A stretch of DNA of 48,957 bases. Source: Alphaproteobacteria bacterium (GTDB lineage Bacteria; Pseudomonadota; Alphaproteobacteria; Micropepsales; Micropepsaceae). The DNA is taken from contig JAFAWQ010000019.1 in assembly GCA_019241645.1 (NCBI GenBank), positions 1 to 48,957 of the forward strand, read 5' to 3'. Below, in pieces: positions 32,943-40,858 of this stretch (positions are counted from its first letter, which is position 1; the number at the start of each line of letters is the position of its first letter). The position numbers were made by a program, and so were the translations under genes. The notes beneath the pieces were generated by a model. That model did no database searches, was not told the DNA's origin, and saw only the letters and a list, made by a program, of their open reading frames with translations.

Positions 32943-33092
32943 TTAAAGCGCATGCTGCGCCGATGCGTCTGACGGACGTTGCATGTGTGTCAGGCGTCGT
33001 GCCTCCGCTTTGCAATCGAACGGCAGACCAGGTTCCTCGCAGAAATCCGGCCAGTTACCTGAAGCGCGCCAATAATCGAACACCCCCACTCT
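32943..33092 (-). pseudogene. C-terminal remnant of a winged-helix/TPR regulator
   Basis: A minus-strand reading frame ending at TAA 32945-32943 encodes FDYWRASGNWPDFCEEPGLP followed by FDCKAEARRL. This is the recurrent C-terminal signature (YWR...G.WPDFC...LP.DCKAEA) of winged-helix/TolB-like/TPR proteins. It also aligns with LVSYWRKRGWADRC at the end of the intact regulator encoded at 33313-35343. Everything upstream of about 33092 in this frame is unrelated, being antisense to the neighbouring remnant. I read it as the surviving tail of a deleted paralogue. Confidence 0.65.
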
Positions 33093-33132
33093 GCCATAAG
33101 CGCTTTCGCTTCCGGTTGTCGCCGCAGGCCCG

Positions 33133-33261
33133 GTGATGCTGACGCAAGTGACGGGCAAGGGCACATATGCGGGCGACTTCGATACCAAGTATTACGACAA
33201 GGACGGAAACTTGACGAAAGAAGTCACAGGGATCACGTCGGGCGTAAAATTCGCTCAGTAG
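33133..33261 (+). pseudogene. C-terminal remnant of the secreted protein family (third copy)
   Basis: The frame 33133-33261 encodes VMLTQVTGKGTYAGDFDTKY and then YDKDGNLTKEVTGITSGVKF before TAG. It aligns with the C-termini of the two intact paralogues (FVLTED...NTYSGTFDQKFYDNDGNL...EIEGTVAATRV at 35653-36168, and the matching part at 36374-36904). The signal peptide, the GTW and QWHSDGTE blocks and any start site are missing, and a stop lies upstream at 33097-33099. It is a truncated, probably unexpressed copy abutting the regulator remnant. Confidence 0.75.
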
Positions 33262-33312
33262 CTTCAAGCGATTTGATGTCGTGGCTCCCGATCCTGGGCG
33301 CACGGCGTCAAG

Positions 33313-35343
33313 TCAAACGCATTGAAAGCCGGATGATCCATGTGGACGGCATCGGTCAGCCCATCCCCGCTTGCGCCAGTAGCTGACGAGGTTTGACCTG
33401 CGAATAATCTCTGAGAACTGCGCCGTTTTCCACAACGGCGCGTAACGCGGCAGCCAAATCGAGTCGAAGGGCGCCAGATCCTCAAAATTCAGGTCTAGAT
33501 CGTGGCTGACAGCATCAAGCACGCGAAGTGGCTCCGCGGTATGCGCGTAGACGAAACCGAGATCGGTTTGGAGGAGCGGCAATTTGGTGGGCAGCGCATG
33601 GCCCAGCGACAGTGCTCTCAACAGGCCTGCCGCATCCTCTACAGACTTTCGCGAGACGCGCTTCACATTCGGAGACATGGCGAGAAGAGCGTCTGCCGCC
33701 TCTGCATAGCGGCCACCTGCCGCGTAACCCCGCGCCAGATAAATACTACGGAAATAGCTCGTTGGCCCGCCTGGCGGCGTGGCAGAAAGCATCGCGAGTG
33801 CGGCTTTGTCCTCGCCGCTCATCTGCAGCATTGCGGCCGTCATGATGCTGTAGATCGGAACGAACGGTTCGATCTCATGAAGCTTGCGGCGGGATTTCAG
33901 CGCATCTTTGATGCGCCCCACAGCGACGAGGAGCAGCCCGTATTGATGGAGGGCGTCGGCGTCGTCCGGGTTCAAGGCAAGCGCGCGACGGAAATTGTCC
34001 TCCGACGAGATCCAGTTCATCCGGTATGCGTCGACCAGGGCCAGGGCATCGTAGCCCTCGGAGTGACGGGAATCGAGGCGCAAGGCCTTCCGCGCTTCCG
34101 CCTCGGTCTTGTCTATAGCGGCGCCTTCTTGTGCACGGCCTTCTTCCAGTGATGAAAACTGGTACTCATTCAGCACATATGTGTGGATCAAACTGTAGTT
34201 GAGCGCCAGGAGCGAATGCGCGGGGGCATAATTCGGATCGCGCCTGACCACTGCTTCGAGAAGCGAGATCGCTTCCGGCACCTTGCGGCTACGGTAAAGC
34301 GCGCGTGCCCGGAGATATTGCTCGTAGGTGGCAAAATCGGCAGTCCGGTCGGCAACCAGCTGCTTGCCGCGTTCGAGGCCAAGAGGAACACGCAGCGCGG
34401 CGGCGATCGAAGAGGCGATTTGCTCCTCAATCGCAAAAATGTCCGTAAGCTTTGTATCGTAATTCTTCGACCACAGTTGGAGTCCGTCGGCGCCACGAAT
34501 GAGTTGGGCAGAGACCCGAACATTGTCACCATCCTTTCGGATTGAGCCTTCGATGACGTGGCTGGCGCCAAGCAGACGTGCAATCTGGCGCACATCACGA
34601 TTCTGGTTTTTGAACTGAAAGGCAGACCTTCGGGCGATGACCCGCAGACCGGACACGTTGGAAAGGGTTCCGTTCACTTCTTCGGTCATTCCGTCCGAGA
34701 AGAACTCCTCTGCGGTATCGCCAGACATGTTCGCGAAGGGCAAGACGGCAAGCGTGACGACTGGAGAAGTCGTGTGGAGGGCCTGCTGGCTTGGTACCGG
34801 GGGCAGGTTTGAGATGAACAGGAATCGGAAAGAAACCAGCGCGACGGTCAGCAGTAGGATGGCTGCGAGTCCAGCCGTTGCCACCATCGGGCGGGTGCGA
34901 AGCCGCCGCCACCGTTCGTCAGAAGCAGAGTCGCTGACCCGTTCCGGCGGGCGGCGAGGCGTGTTGTCCTCCGCAGAAGATGAATCGGAGATCTGGGTCA
35001 GCCGATATCCCACCCGAGGGATGGTTTCGATCTCGAAGGCCTGATCGCCGCCGCAGTCGGCAAGCTGGCGTACCTTCGCGATGCAATGCGTGATCGAATC
35101 ATCACCCACAATCACGCTGTCCCAGCAGGTTTCGACCAGTTCCTCGCGCGAAACGACTCCGCCTTTCGCCCGGGCCAGAGCCACAAGCACCTGCATGACT
35201 CTCGGCTGGACGGCCCTCTCCTGATCCCCGCAAACGACACGGCGGATCGAGGGCCGCACCATCAGGGGGCCAATCGCAAAGTCGCGCTCTCGGGCCAGAT
35301 CGACCGAAATAAGCACCGGGGAGATGTCCGGCGGCTTGTTCAT
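33313..35343 (-). CDS. CadC-like membrane regulator: winged helix, TM helix, TolB-like and TPR domains
   Basis: This 676-residue protein (from ATG 35343; a TTG at 35388 is possible) has an N-terminal OmpR-type winged helix at about residues 26-115 (ends IPRVGYRLTQI). A single membrane helix follows at about 154-178. Next comes a TolB-like/FlgO-like domain (VTLAVLPFANMSGDTAEEFF, then VIEGSIRKDGDNVRVSAQLI) and several TPR-like repeats to the C-terminus. This layout is that of CadC-type one-component regulators, which bind DNA in the cytoplasm and sense signals in the periplasm. It is divergent from the secreted protein gene at 35653, its most likely target by position. The C-terminus departs from the usual WPDFC...DCKAEA end. 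Confidence 0.85.
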   Translation of the reverse strand: MNKPPDISPVLISVDLARERDFAIGPLMVRPSIRRVVCGDQERAVQPRVMQVLVALARAKGGVVSREELVETCWDSVIVGDDSITHCIAKVRQLADCGGDQAFEIETIPRVGYRLTQISDSSSAEDNTPRRPPERVSDSASDERWRRLRTRPMVATAGLAAILLLTVALVSFRFLFISNLPPVPSQQALHTTSPVVTLAVLPFANMSGDTAEEFFSDGMTEEVNGTLSNVSGLRVIARRSAFQFKNQNRDVRQIARLLGASHVIEGSIRKDGDNVRVSAQLIRGADGLQLWSKNYDTKLTDIFAIEEQIASSIAAALRVPLGLERGKQLVADRTADFATYEQYLRARALYRSRKVPEAISLLEAVVRRDPNYAPAHSLLALNYSLIHTYVLNEYQFSSLEEGRAQEGAAIDKTEAEARKALRLDSRHSEGYDALALVDAYRMNWISSEDNFRRALALNPDDADALHQYGLLLVAVGRIKDALKSRRKLHEIEPFVPIYSIMTAAMLQMSGEDKAALAMLSATPPGGPTSYFRSIYLARGYAAGGRYAEAADALLAMSPNVKRVSRKSVEDAAGLLRALSLGHALPTKLPLLQTDLGFVYAHTAEPLRVLDAVSHDLDLNFEDLAPFDSIWLPRYAPLWKTAQFSEIIRRSNLVSYWRKRGWADRCRPHGSSGFQCV

Positions 35344-35584
35344 CAGCGTCTTTTCCGGCTGTTCAACGAATGCTCGGCGTCCGGACAATCGGCGATCCTG
35401 TCATCGCGACGTGTTCTCGCGCCCAATCCCCACGCGGGCTGACAGCATCCGCGCGAGACGGGAAAGGCAAAGCTCACCCAGGAAACCATGAAGCCCCGTG
35501 CCAGGCGACACACCTCGAACGGGACATTCTAGGCGCTGGCTGTCGGGAGGGGAAATCCACCCGAGGGATGGGGCTCTGCTGTGC

Positions 35585-35610
35585 TCGCGAGAGGCTGCGT
35601 TCGCGAGAGG
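35585..35610. repeat. Direct repeat TCGCGAGAGG, candidate operator
   Basis: TCGCGAGAGG occurs at 35585-35594 and 35601-35610, a 16-bp period, 43 nt before the secreted-protein start and in the divergent region with the winged-helix regulator. OmpR-type winged helices bind tandem direct repeats, so this is a plausible binding site. The repeat is seen; the role is inference. Confidence 0.45.
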
Positions 35611-35652
35611 GGCGGCGATGGTCGTTTCCCCTAATCAAAAGGAGCACTGGTG

Positions 35653-36168
35653 ATGTATCGTTCGATTCTATTTTCCACAGCAGCCTTGGCTTTGGTCGCC
35701 GGGACTATCTCAGCCCATGCCGCTTGCGGGGTGCCGAGGGGCGCACAATTTACTCAGATCAAGCTTCCGCCACTTAAGGCACCGAGCCGGCCGAGCCCCG
35801 CCACAATTGTTGGCACCTGGCAGACCGCGCTCAGCATCAATGATGAAGTGATTCTACGTACTCTCATACAATGGCACGATGATGGGACGGAGTCCGACAA
35901 TGCCGATTTGCCACCGACCCTCGGCAATACCTGCGAGGGCAGTTGGGTCAGCACCGGACCACGGAAAGTGCATCGTTACCACCTCGGCTGGACCTTCGAT
36001 GCCAACAGCAATCCAAGCGGCATGTTCGTGCTAACCGAGGACAACAAGGTCGCCAAGAACGGGAACACATATTCCGGAACGTTCGATCAGAAATTTTACG
36101 ACAATGACGGCAACCTAGTGAACGAGATCGAGGGAACGGTTGCCGCGACGCGCGTGACCGCCGACTAG
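35653..36168 (+). CDS. Secreted protein of unknown function, paralogue 1
   Basis: This is a 171-residue protein of a family I do not recognise by name. It has a clear signal peptide (MYRSILFSTAALALVAGTIS, cleavage near AHA-AC). The mature part has IVGTWQTALSINDEVILRTL, QWHDDGTESDNADLPPTLGN, a single cysteine in NTCEGSW, YHLGWTFD and a C-terminal strand-rich block KFYDNDGNLVNEIEGTV. This suggests a small beta-barrel, possibly lipocalin-like. GGAG (35641-35644) is well spaced before ATG 35653; GTG 35650 directly precedes it. Two related copies lie nearby (33133-33261 truncated; 36374-36904), and a membrane regulator is divergent. Function unknown. Confidence 0.8.
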   Translation: MYRSILFSTAALALVAGTISAHAACGVPRGAQFTQIKLPPLKAPSRPSPATIVGTWQTALSINDEVILRTLIQWHDDGTESDNADLPPTLGNTCEGSWVSTGPRKVHRYHLGWTFDANSNPSGMFVLTEDNKVAKNGNTYSGTFDQKFYDNDGNLVNEIEGTVAATRVTAD

Positions 36169-36175
36169 GATTCGT

Positions 36176-36238
36176 CTTCGCCCTCACCAGGCGAAGCCGA
36201 AGGGATCGCCGGAATCGCTACCGCGCTGCCGGCGATCC
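36176..36238 (+). repeat. Two consecutive inverted repeats downstream of secreted protein 1
   Basis: CTTCGCC/GGCGAAG (36176-36182, 36190-36196; 7-nt loop) is followed by a perfect 10-bp stem GGATCGCCGG/CCGGCGATCC (36203-36212, 36229-36238; 16-nt loop). They begin 8 nt after the stop codon. No T-run follows, so a classical terminator is doubtful. They may protect the mRNA 3' end or terminate weakly. Confidence 0.5.
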
Positions 36239-36373
36239 TGCTTGCCGGTCGTGTCCGATGTTTACACTGCCTATCGCAAATCGGCGGGCACCTGATAGGC
36301 TTTATACCGGGGGCGGGATACGGCCTCTGCCCGGGGCGCCCATTCTCGATACTCGAAACTGGGAGGAGCACTC

Positions 36374-36904
36374 ATGAAATTTTCATTGACAATGGCGACG
36401 ACGTCCGCAGCGCTTGCGCTGAGCCAATTTTCGGCGCATGCAGCATGCGTCGACCCGCTGCAAAGGCGCAATGACGCGGCTACGATGCCACACATCGTTC
36501 TGCCGCAAATTTCAGCGCTGCAACTTGGCGGAAGCGATGCGAGCGACAGCGTGGTGGGGACGTGGCTCGTCAGCTACACTGTTGAAGGCGAAGATGGCGG
36601 GCAAGCCTTCACCCAATGGCATAGCGATGGCACGGAATGGGAGTCCATCAACCACCCTGTCTTAGGTGGCAACCTCTGCATGGGCTCGTGGAAGCAACTC
36701 GACGCCAAACATGTCTACCGCTACCACGTTGGTTGGCTGTACACGGACGGAAATGTGTCCGGGTATTTCGTGGAGACCGAGACGGACAAGATTACCGGGA
36801 AGAGAACCTATGCCGGCCATAACGAAATAACGTTCTACGACATGAAGGGCAGCGCACAGTCGCACGTCAAAGGGACGGCCAGCGCGACCCGGATCACGCC
36901 GTAG
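36374..36904 (+). CDS. Secreted protein of unknown function, paralogue 2
   Basis: This 176-residue homologue of the protein at 35653-36168 has a signal peptide (MKFSLTMATTSAALALSQFS, cleavage near AHA-AC). Shared blocks are VVGTWLVSYTVEGEDGGQAF, QWHSDGTEWESINHPVLGGN, the LCMGSWKQL cysteine, YRYHVGWLYTDGN and the end KITGKRTYAGHNEITFYDMK. GGGAGGAGC (36359-36367) precedes ATG 36374. Sequence divergence between the copies is large, so the duplication is old. The gene converges with the GloVer-repeat gene. Function unknown. Confidence 0.8.
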   Translation: MKFSLTMATTSAALALSQFSAHAACVDPLQRRNDAATMPHIVLPQISALQLGGSDASDSVVGTWLVSYTVEGEDGGQAFTQWHSDGTEWESINHPVLGGNLCMGSWKQLDAKHVYRYHVGWLYTDGNVSGYFVETETDKITGKRTYAGHNEITFYDMKGSAQSHVKGTASATRITP

Positions 36905-36952
36905 CGAAGGGGCGAAGGAGACCAGCACTGTCGCGGTCAAGTATCGGAATAC

Positions 36953-38152
36953 CTACGGCGTGATTTGAAACATGGTGCCGGTATTGTTCGAGGAACCGTA
37001 CTGGGTTCCGCCGTAGAGTGTTCCGGACTTGTCGAGCAGAGGCAGGCCGGGACTGTTTCCGTCCTTGTTGTCAAAGCTGTGCAGGATATCTTCGATCCAG
37101 GGCCCGTGCGGGGCTGTGGGTGGAGTGAGGCGGAAGACAACGCCCCAGCCATGCTTGCCGAATTCACCACCCTCCACGGTGGTTCCGTAGAGGACGCCGT
37201 TCTTTCCGGAGGTCAGGCCGTTGTAAGGCAGATGGCCGTCAATCCCTGCGAAGCTGTGGATCACAATCTGCTTCCAGCCGGTGTGGCTATTCTGGGGCGG
37301 ACGCATTTCGAAGACCGTGCCCATGTCCGAGTCGCCACCATAGGCTGTTGTTCCAAACAGCCTGCCATTCTTCAGTACGAGATCTCCATTCGGGCCGGAT
37401 CCGTCGAAACCGTTGAAGTCGTGCAGAATCTCCTTCGTCCAAAGTCCGTCACCCGACTCCGGTGGCACCAACTTGTAGACGATGCCTTTGTTGGCCCCAC
37501 CACCCGCCCGCGTGGTGCCGTACAGTTCGGTCGAATTTCCAGCTAGCCCTCCCGTCGGTCCGGCCCCGTCCGCGCCGCCGCCAAACGTATAGAGCGTGCT
37601 GGCTGTCCACAGATCCCCGGTGCCCGGGCTGAGCCGAAAAACTGAAAGCGAGGTCGTGCCATAGAGATTGCCCGTCTCATCGATCAGAAGATTTCCGTTG
37701 GGAAAGCCATCGCCCACGGGAAAGCTGTAGATCACCTTGTACGCCCAATCCTGTTGTCCTTCGGCTGGCGGGATCAGCCGGAACACCGTGCCGTAATTGT
37801 CGGCCCCCCCGACAACCGTTGTGCCGTAAAGCGCGCCCGATTTGCCTTTCACCAAGCCGCCGACGGGGCCATTGCCGTCGTCGCCTCCGGCAAAGGTGTG
37901 CAAAATAATGTGGGTCCATTTGGTTTTGCCCTCGGCGGGAGGCGCTAGCTTGAACACCACGCCACTATTATCCGGCCCCGAAAAATGAGCCGTGCCGTAC
38001 AGGGCGCCCTCTTTGTCCTGAACGGGCCGGCCATACGGATTTCGTCCAATTTCGGCGCTGAACTTGAAAATTTGCGTGTAAGTGCTGCTTTGTGCGGCCG
38101 GCGCGAATACCGCTATCATGGCTGATGCGAAAATGGCTGATCGAAAAAGCAT
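36953..38152 (-). CDS. GloVer-type tandem-repeat secreted protein (TIGR03803-like)
   Basis: This 399-residue exported protein from ATG 38152 has signal peptide MLFRSAIFASAMIAVFAPAA. It is built of seven repeats of the pattern LYGTT..GG....GTVF.L.PP, for example ALYGTTVVGGADNYGTVFRL and LFGTTAYGGDSDMGTVFEMR. The third repeat is shortened (LYGTTSLSVFRLSP). This is the choice-of-anchor tandem repeat GloVer family, common in soil bacteria and of unknown function. A beta-propeller-like fold is plausible. No C-terminal anchor is visible. An upstream start at 38320 would lie inside the rpsM promoter region and adds no family sequence. Confidence 0.85.
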   Translation of the reverse strand: MLFRSAIFASAMIAVFAPAAQSSTYTQIFKFSAEIGRNPYGRPVQDKEGALYGTAHFSGPDNSGVVFKLAPPAEGKTKWTHIILHTFAGGDDGNGPVGGLVKGKSGALYGTTVVGGADNYGTVFRLIPPAEGQQDWAYKVIYSFPVGDGFPNGNLLIDETGNLYGTTSLSVFRLSPGTGDLWTASTLYTFGGGADGAGPTGGLAGNSTELYGTTRAGGGANKGIVYKLVPPESGDGLWTKEILHDFNGFDGSGPNGDLVLKNGRLFGTTAYGGDSDMGTVFEMRPPQNSHTGWKQIVIHSFAGIDGHLPYNGLTSGKNGVLYGTTVEGGEFGKHGWGVVFRLTPPTAPHGPWIEDILHSFDNKDGNSPGLPLLDKSGTLYGGTQYGSSNNTGTMFQITP

Positions 38153-38259
38153 GAAATTCCCTATCCCGCTGCGAGGCCACTGTCTCGCATAGAAGGGCGC
38201 AGAGCAAATCCTGCGGCCGAATGGCCTTGAAAATCCAATATTTTTGCCCATTTCAGCCG

Positions 38260-38287
38260 TTGACTGGACGTGGCCGATTTCTATAAT
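38260..38287 (+). promoter_or_regulatory. Sigma-70 promoter of the alpha operon
   Basis: TTGACT (38260-38265), a 16-nt spacer and a perfect TATAAT (38282-38287) precede rpsM by about 145 nt. The expected start near 38294 leaves a leader of about 140 nt. This promoter explains how rpsM-rplQ stay strongly transcribed although separated from secY-adk by more than 10 kb. Confidence 0.88.
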
Positions 38288-38432
38288 TCGCGCCCTTGCG
38301 GCGACTCCACCCTTTATCATTTTTGGCGGTTTTCAGCCTTGTTGGTGGCTGGGTGAAGCGTTTCGTGGCCGCAAAGACATTAACGAATTCAGCCGCTTAG
38401 CCCAAGGGCAGACCGGCAAAGGAGCGAGACAC

Positions 38433-38810
38433 GTGGCGCGCATTGCTGGCGTCAATATCCCGACGCAGAAGCGGGTCGAGATTGGCCTGCGTTACATCCA
38501 TGGCATTGGCGAGGCCAAGGCGAAGGAGATTTGCGACAAGATCGGTATCGCGGAGAGCCGCCGCGTGGGCGATTTGACCGATTCCGAGGTCATCCAGATC
38601 CGCGAAATCATCGACCGCGATTATCTCGTGGAAGGCGATCTGCGTCGCGAGGTGGCGATGAACATCAAGCGACTGATGGATTTGGGGTGCTATCGCGGCT
38701 TGCGGCACCGCCGTGGCCTGCCGGTGCGGGGCCAACGGACGCATACCAATGCGCGCACGCGCAAGGGCCCCGCGAAGGCGATTGCGGGCAAGAAGAAGGT
38801 GACGAAATAA
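38433..38810 (+). CDS. rpsM: 30S ribosomal protein S13, GTG start
   Basis: S13 contacts the P-site tRNA and large subunit from the 30S head. The 125-residue protein starts at GTG 38433 ([20 protein letters not shown]), with AAAGGAG eight bases upstream. Signature segments [19 protein letters not shown] and [20 protein letters not shown] are present. The longer frame from 38244 spans the promoter and is not S13-like. rpsK begins at the next base after the stop. Confidence 0.97.
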   Translation: MARIAGVNIPTQKRVEIGLRYIHGIGEAKAKEICDKIGIAESRRVGDLTDSEVIQIREIIDRDYLVEGDLRREVAMNIKRLMDLGCYRGLRHRRGLPVRGQRTHTNARTRKGPAKAIAGKKKVTK

Positions 38811-39206
38811 ATGGCCGCCGAGAAAAAAGGCGGGCGACCCCGCAAGAAGGAAAAGAAGAACGTGGTGCAGGGCGTGGCGCACGTTGCCGCGACGTTTAAC
38901 AACACGATCATCACGATCACGGATACGGCCGGGAACGCCATTTCGTGGTCCAGTGCTGGCATGATGGGCTTCAAGGGCTCGCGCAAATCGACACCATATG
39001 CGGCGCAAGTCGCAGCCGAGGATGCCGCAAAAAAGGCGGTCGAGCACGGCATGCGCACGCTGGACGTGGAGGTCAGCGGGCCGGGATCGGGCCGCGAGTC
39101 TGCATTGCGGGCCCTGCAAGCTGTGGGACTGACCGTCACCTCCATCCGTGATGTGACCCCAATCCCGCACAATGGCTGCCGCCCGCCAAAGAGGCGCCGC
39201 GTCTAA
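38811..39206 (+). CDS. rpsK: 30S ribosomal protein S11
   Basis: S11 forms part of the 30S platform. The 131-residue protein has [40 protein letters not shown] and the C-terminal [18 protein letters not shown], all strongly conserved. The N-terminal 17 residues are basic and variable. Confidence 0.98.
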   Translation: MAAEKKGGRPRKKEKKNVVQGVAHVAATFNNTIITITDTAGNAISWSSAGMMGFKGSRKSTPYAAQVAAEDAAKKAVEHGMRTLDVEVSGPGSGRESALRALQAVGLTVTSIRDVTPIPHNGCRPPKRRRV

Positions 39207-39208
39207 TT

Positions 39209-39230
39209 TCGGTCCGCCGAGAGGGACCGA
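39209..39230 (+). repeat. Inverted repeat in the rpsK-rpoA gap
   Basis: TCGGTCC (39209-39215) pairs with GGACCGA (39224-39230) over an 8-nt loop, 3 nt after the rpsK stop. No T-run follows. The 112-nt gap up to rpoA is the longest in this operon. It may be a processing or attenuation structure; the function is not established. Confidence 0.45.
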
Positions 39231-39318
39231 CAGAGTTCGCGTTACTAGTATTCGGACCTAGCAACCCGTCGAACGAAAAGGGCGTGATCCGACGCGTCCG
39301 GGAAACGATGAGGAACTG

Positions 39319-40338
39319 ATGATCTTTCAGAAGAACTGGCAGGAATTGATCAAACCACAGAAGTTGCGGGTGGATGGGGGCCACGATGCCGGCCGCTCCG
39401 CCACACTGGTTGCTGAACCGCTGGAGCGCGGCTTCGGCCTTACACTTGGCAATGCGCTTCGGCGTGTGCTGCTTTCATCGCTGCAGGGGGCTGCAATCAC
39501 TTCGATTCACATCGAAGGCGTGTTGCACGAGTTCTCCTCAATCCAGGGCGTGCGCGAGGACGTGACCGACATTGTGCTTAACGTGAAGCAAATCGCGTTG
39601 CGCATGCATGCCGAGGGGCCGAAGCGCCTGACGCTCCGTGCAACAGGTCCAGGCGAGGTAAGAGCGGGACAGATCACCCAGATCGCAGACGTGGAAATCC
39701 TCAATCCCGATCTCGTCATCTGTACGCTCGACGAGAAGGTCGATTTCCGGATGGAGCTGACCGTTGCCAACGGCAAGGGCTATGTGCCGGCGGACCGCAA
39801 CCGTCCGGAAGACGCGCCGATCGGCCTTATCCCGGTGGACTCGTTGTTCTCCCCGGTGAAGAAGGTCTCGTATCGGGTTGAAAATACCCGGTCCGGCGAA
39901 AGCCTCGATTATGACAAGCTGACTATGAACGTGGAGACGAACGGCGCGGTCACGCCGGACAATGCCGTGGCGTACGCCGCGCGCATCCTGCAGGACCAGC
40001 TCCAGGTCTTCATCAATTTTGAGGAACCGCGCGAGCGGGTACTCGAGGAATCGAAGCCCGATCTAGCCTTTAACCCTGTGCTGCTAAAGAAGGTGGACGA
40101 GCTGGAGCTGTCGGTGCGTTCCGCCAACTGCCTGAAGAACGACAATATCGTCTATATCGGTGATCTCATCCAGAAGAGCGAAGGCGAAATGCTGCGTACG
40201 CCGAATTTCGGTCGCAAGTCGCTGAACGAGATCAAGGCGGTGTTGGCTGAAATGGGCCTGCATCTCGGCATGGAAGTGCCGGGGTGGCCGCCGGAGAACA
40301 TCGAGGATCTGGCGAAGCGCTACGAGGATCAGTATTAA
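39319..40338 (+). CDS. rpoA: RNA polymerase alpha subunit
   Basis: This 339-residue subunit scaffolds RNA polymerase assembly. The N-terminal domain carries [20 protein letters not shown], the dimerisation/assembly core. The C-terminal DNA- and activator-binding domain begins at about residue 253 with [20 protein letters not shown] and ends [16 protein letters not shown], the usual helix-hairpin-helix. AGGAAC precedes ATG 39319. It lies between rpsK and rplQ as in most bacteria (rpsD is absent from the operon, as is common in this class). Confidence 0.98.
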   Translation: MIFQKNWQELIKPQKLRVDGGHDAGRSATLVAEPLERGFGLTLGNALRRVLLSSLQGAAITSIHIEGVLHEFSSIQGVREDVTDIVLNVKQIALRMHAEGPKRLTLRATGPGEVRAGQITQIADVEILNPDLVICTLDEKVDFRMELTVANGKGYVPADRNRPEDAPIGLIPVDSLFSPVKKVSYRVENTRSGESLDYDKLTMNVETNGAVTPDNAVAYAARILQDQLQVFINFEEPRERVLEESKPDLAFNPVLLKKVDELELSVRSANCLKNDNIVYIGDLIQKSEGEMLRTPNFGRKSLNEIKAVLAEMGLHLGMEVPGWPPENIEDLAKRYEDQY

Positions 40339-40365
40339 GCCGCGCAAGCGGAAGGGGTTTATACC

Positions 40366-40785
40366 ATGCGCCATCGCAATGCCGGCCGGAAGCTGGGCGT
40401 CACCACGCAGCATCGCCATGCTATGTTTGCCAACATGGCAGCGGCGCTGATCAAGCACGAGCAGATCAAGACGACGCTGCCCAAGGCGAAGGAACTTCGC
40501 CCCGTGGTTGAGAAGCTGGTTACGCTCTCACGCAAGAATGATCTGGCCTCGCGGCGGCTGGCGCTGTCTCGCCTCCGTGACGAAACGCAGGTGAAAAAAC
40601 TCTTCGAGGTGATCGGCCCGCGTTACGCCGACCGTCCCGGCGGTTATACTCGTGTACTGAAGGCCGGCTTCCGCCACGGCGACAATGCCGCCATGGCGTT
40701 CATCGAGTTCGTGGATCGTGACCCGGACGCCAAGGGGCAGGATTCCGGTCCCGTGATGGTGGGTGAGGATGACGCCGAGGAGTAG
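40366..40785 (+). CDS. rplQ: 50S ribosomal protein L17
   Basis: L17 lies near the tunnel exit. The 139-residue protein begins [20 protein letters not shown] and contains [40 protein letters not shown] and an acidic C-terminal tail ([19 protein letters not shown]). It is the last gene of the alpha operon; a hairpin follows. Confidence 0.98.
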   Translation: MRHRNAGRKLGVTTQHRHAMFANMAAALIKHEQIKTTLPKAKELRPVVEKLVTLSRKNDLASRRLALSRLRDETQVKKLFEVIGPRYADRPGGYTRVLKAGFRHGDNAAMAFIEFVDRDPDAKGQDSGPVMVGEDDAEE

Positions 40786-40813
40786 TTGGCGCGCGTGCGG
40801 GTGTGAAATTTGG

Positions 40814-40839
40814 AGGGCGGTTCGCGAGGGCCGCCCTTC
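40814..40839 (+). terminator. Possible terminator after rplQ
   Basis: AGGGCGG (40814-40820) pairs with CCGCCCT (40831-40837) over a 10-nt loop, 28 nt after the rplQ stop and followed by only a short TT(C)T. It is GC-rich but has a weak U-tract. Partial read-through into the Do protease gene is possible. Confidence 0.55.
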
Positions 40840-40858
40840 TGCGTTCAGAGGTGACAAG

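Larger units (their letters stand above)
32867..33312. other. Intergenic stretch holding two gene remnants
   Basis: Between the adaptor start and the regulator stop there is no intact gene. The stretch contains the minus-strand regulator tail (32943-33092) and the plus-strand secreted-protein tail (33133-33261), separated by about 40 nt. The remainder includes the upstream region of the efflux operon, where TTGTCT-N17-TACCTA on the minus strand is at best a weak promoter. Confidence 0.6.
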
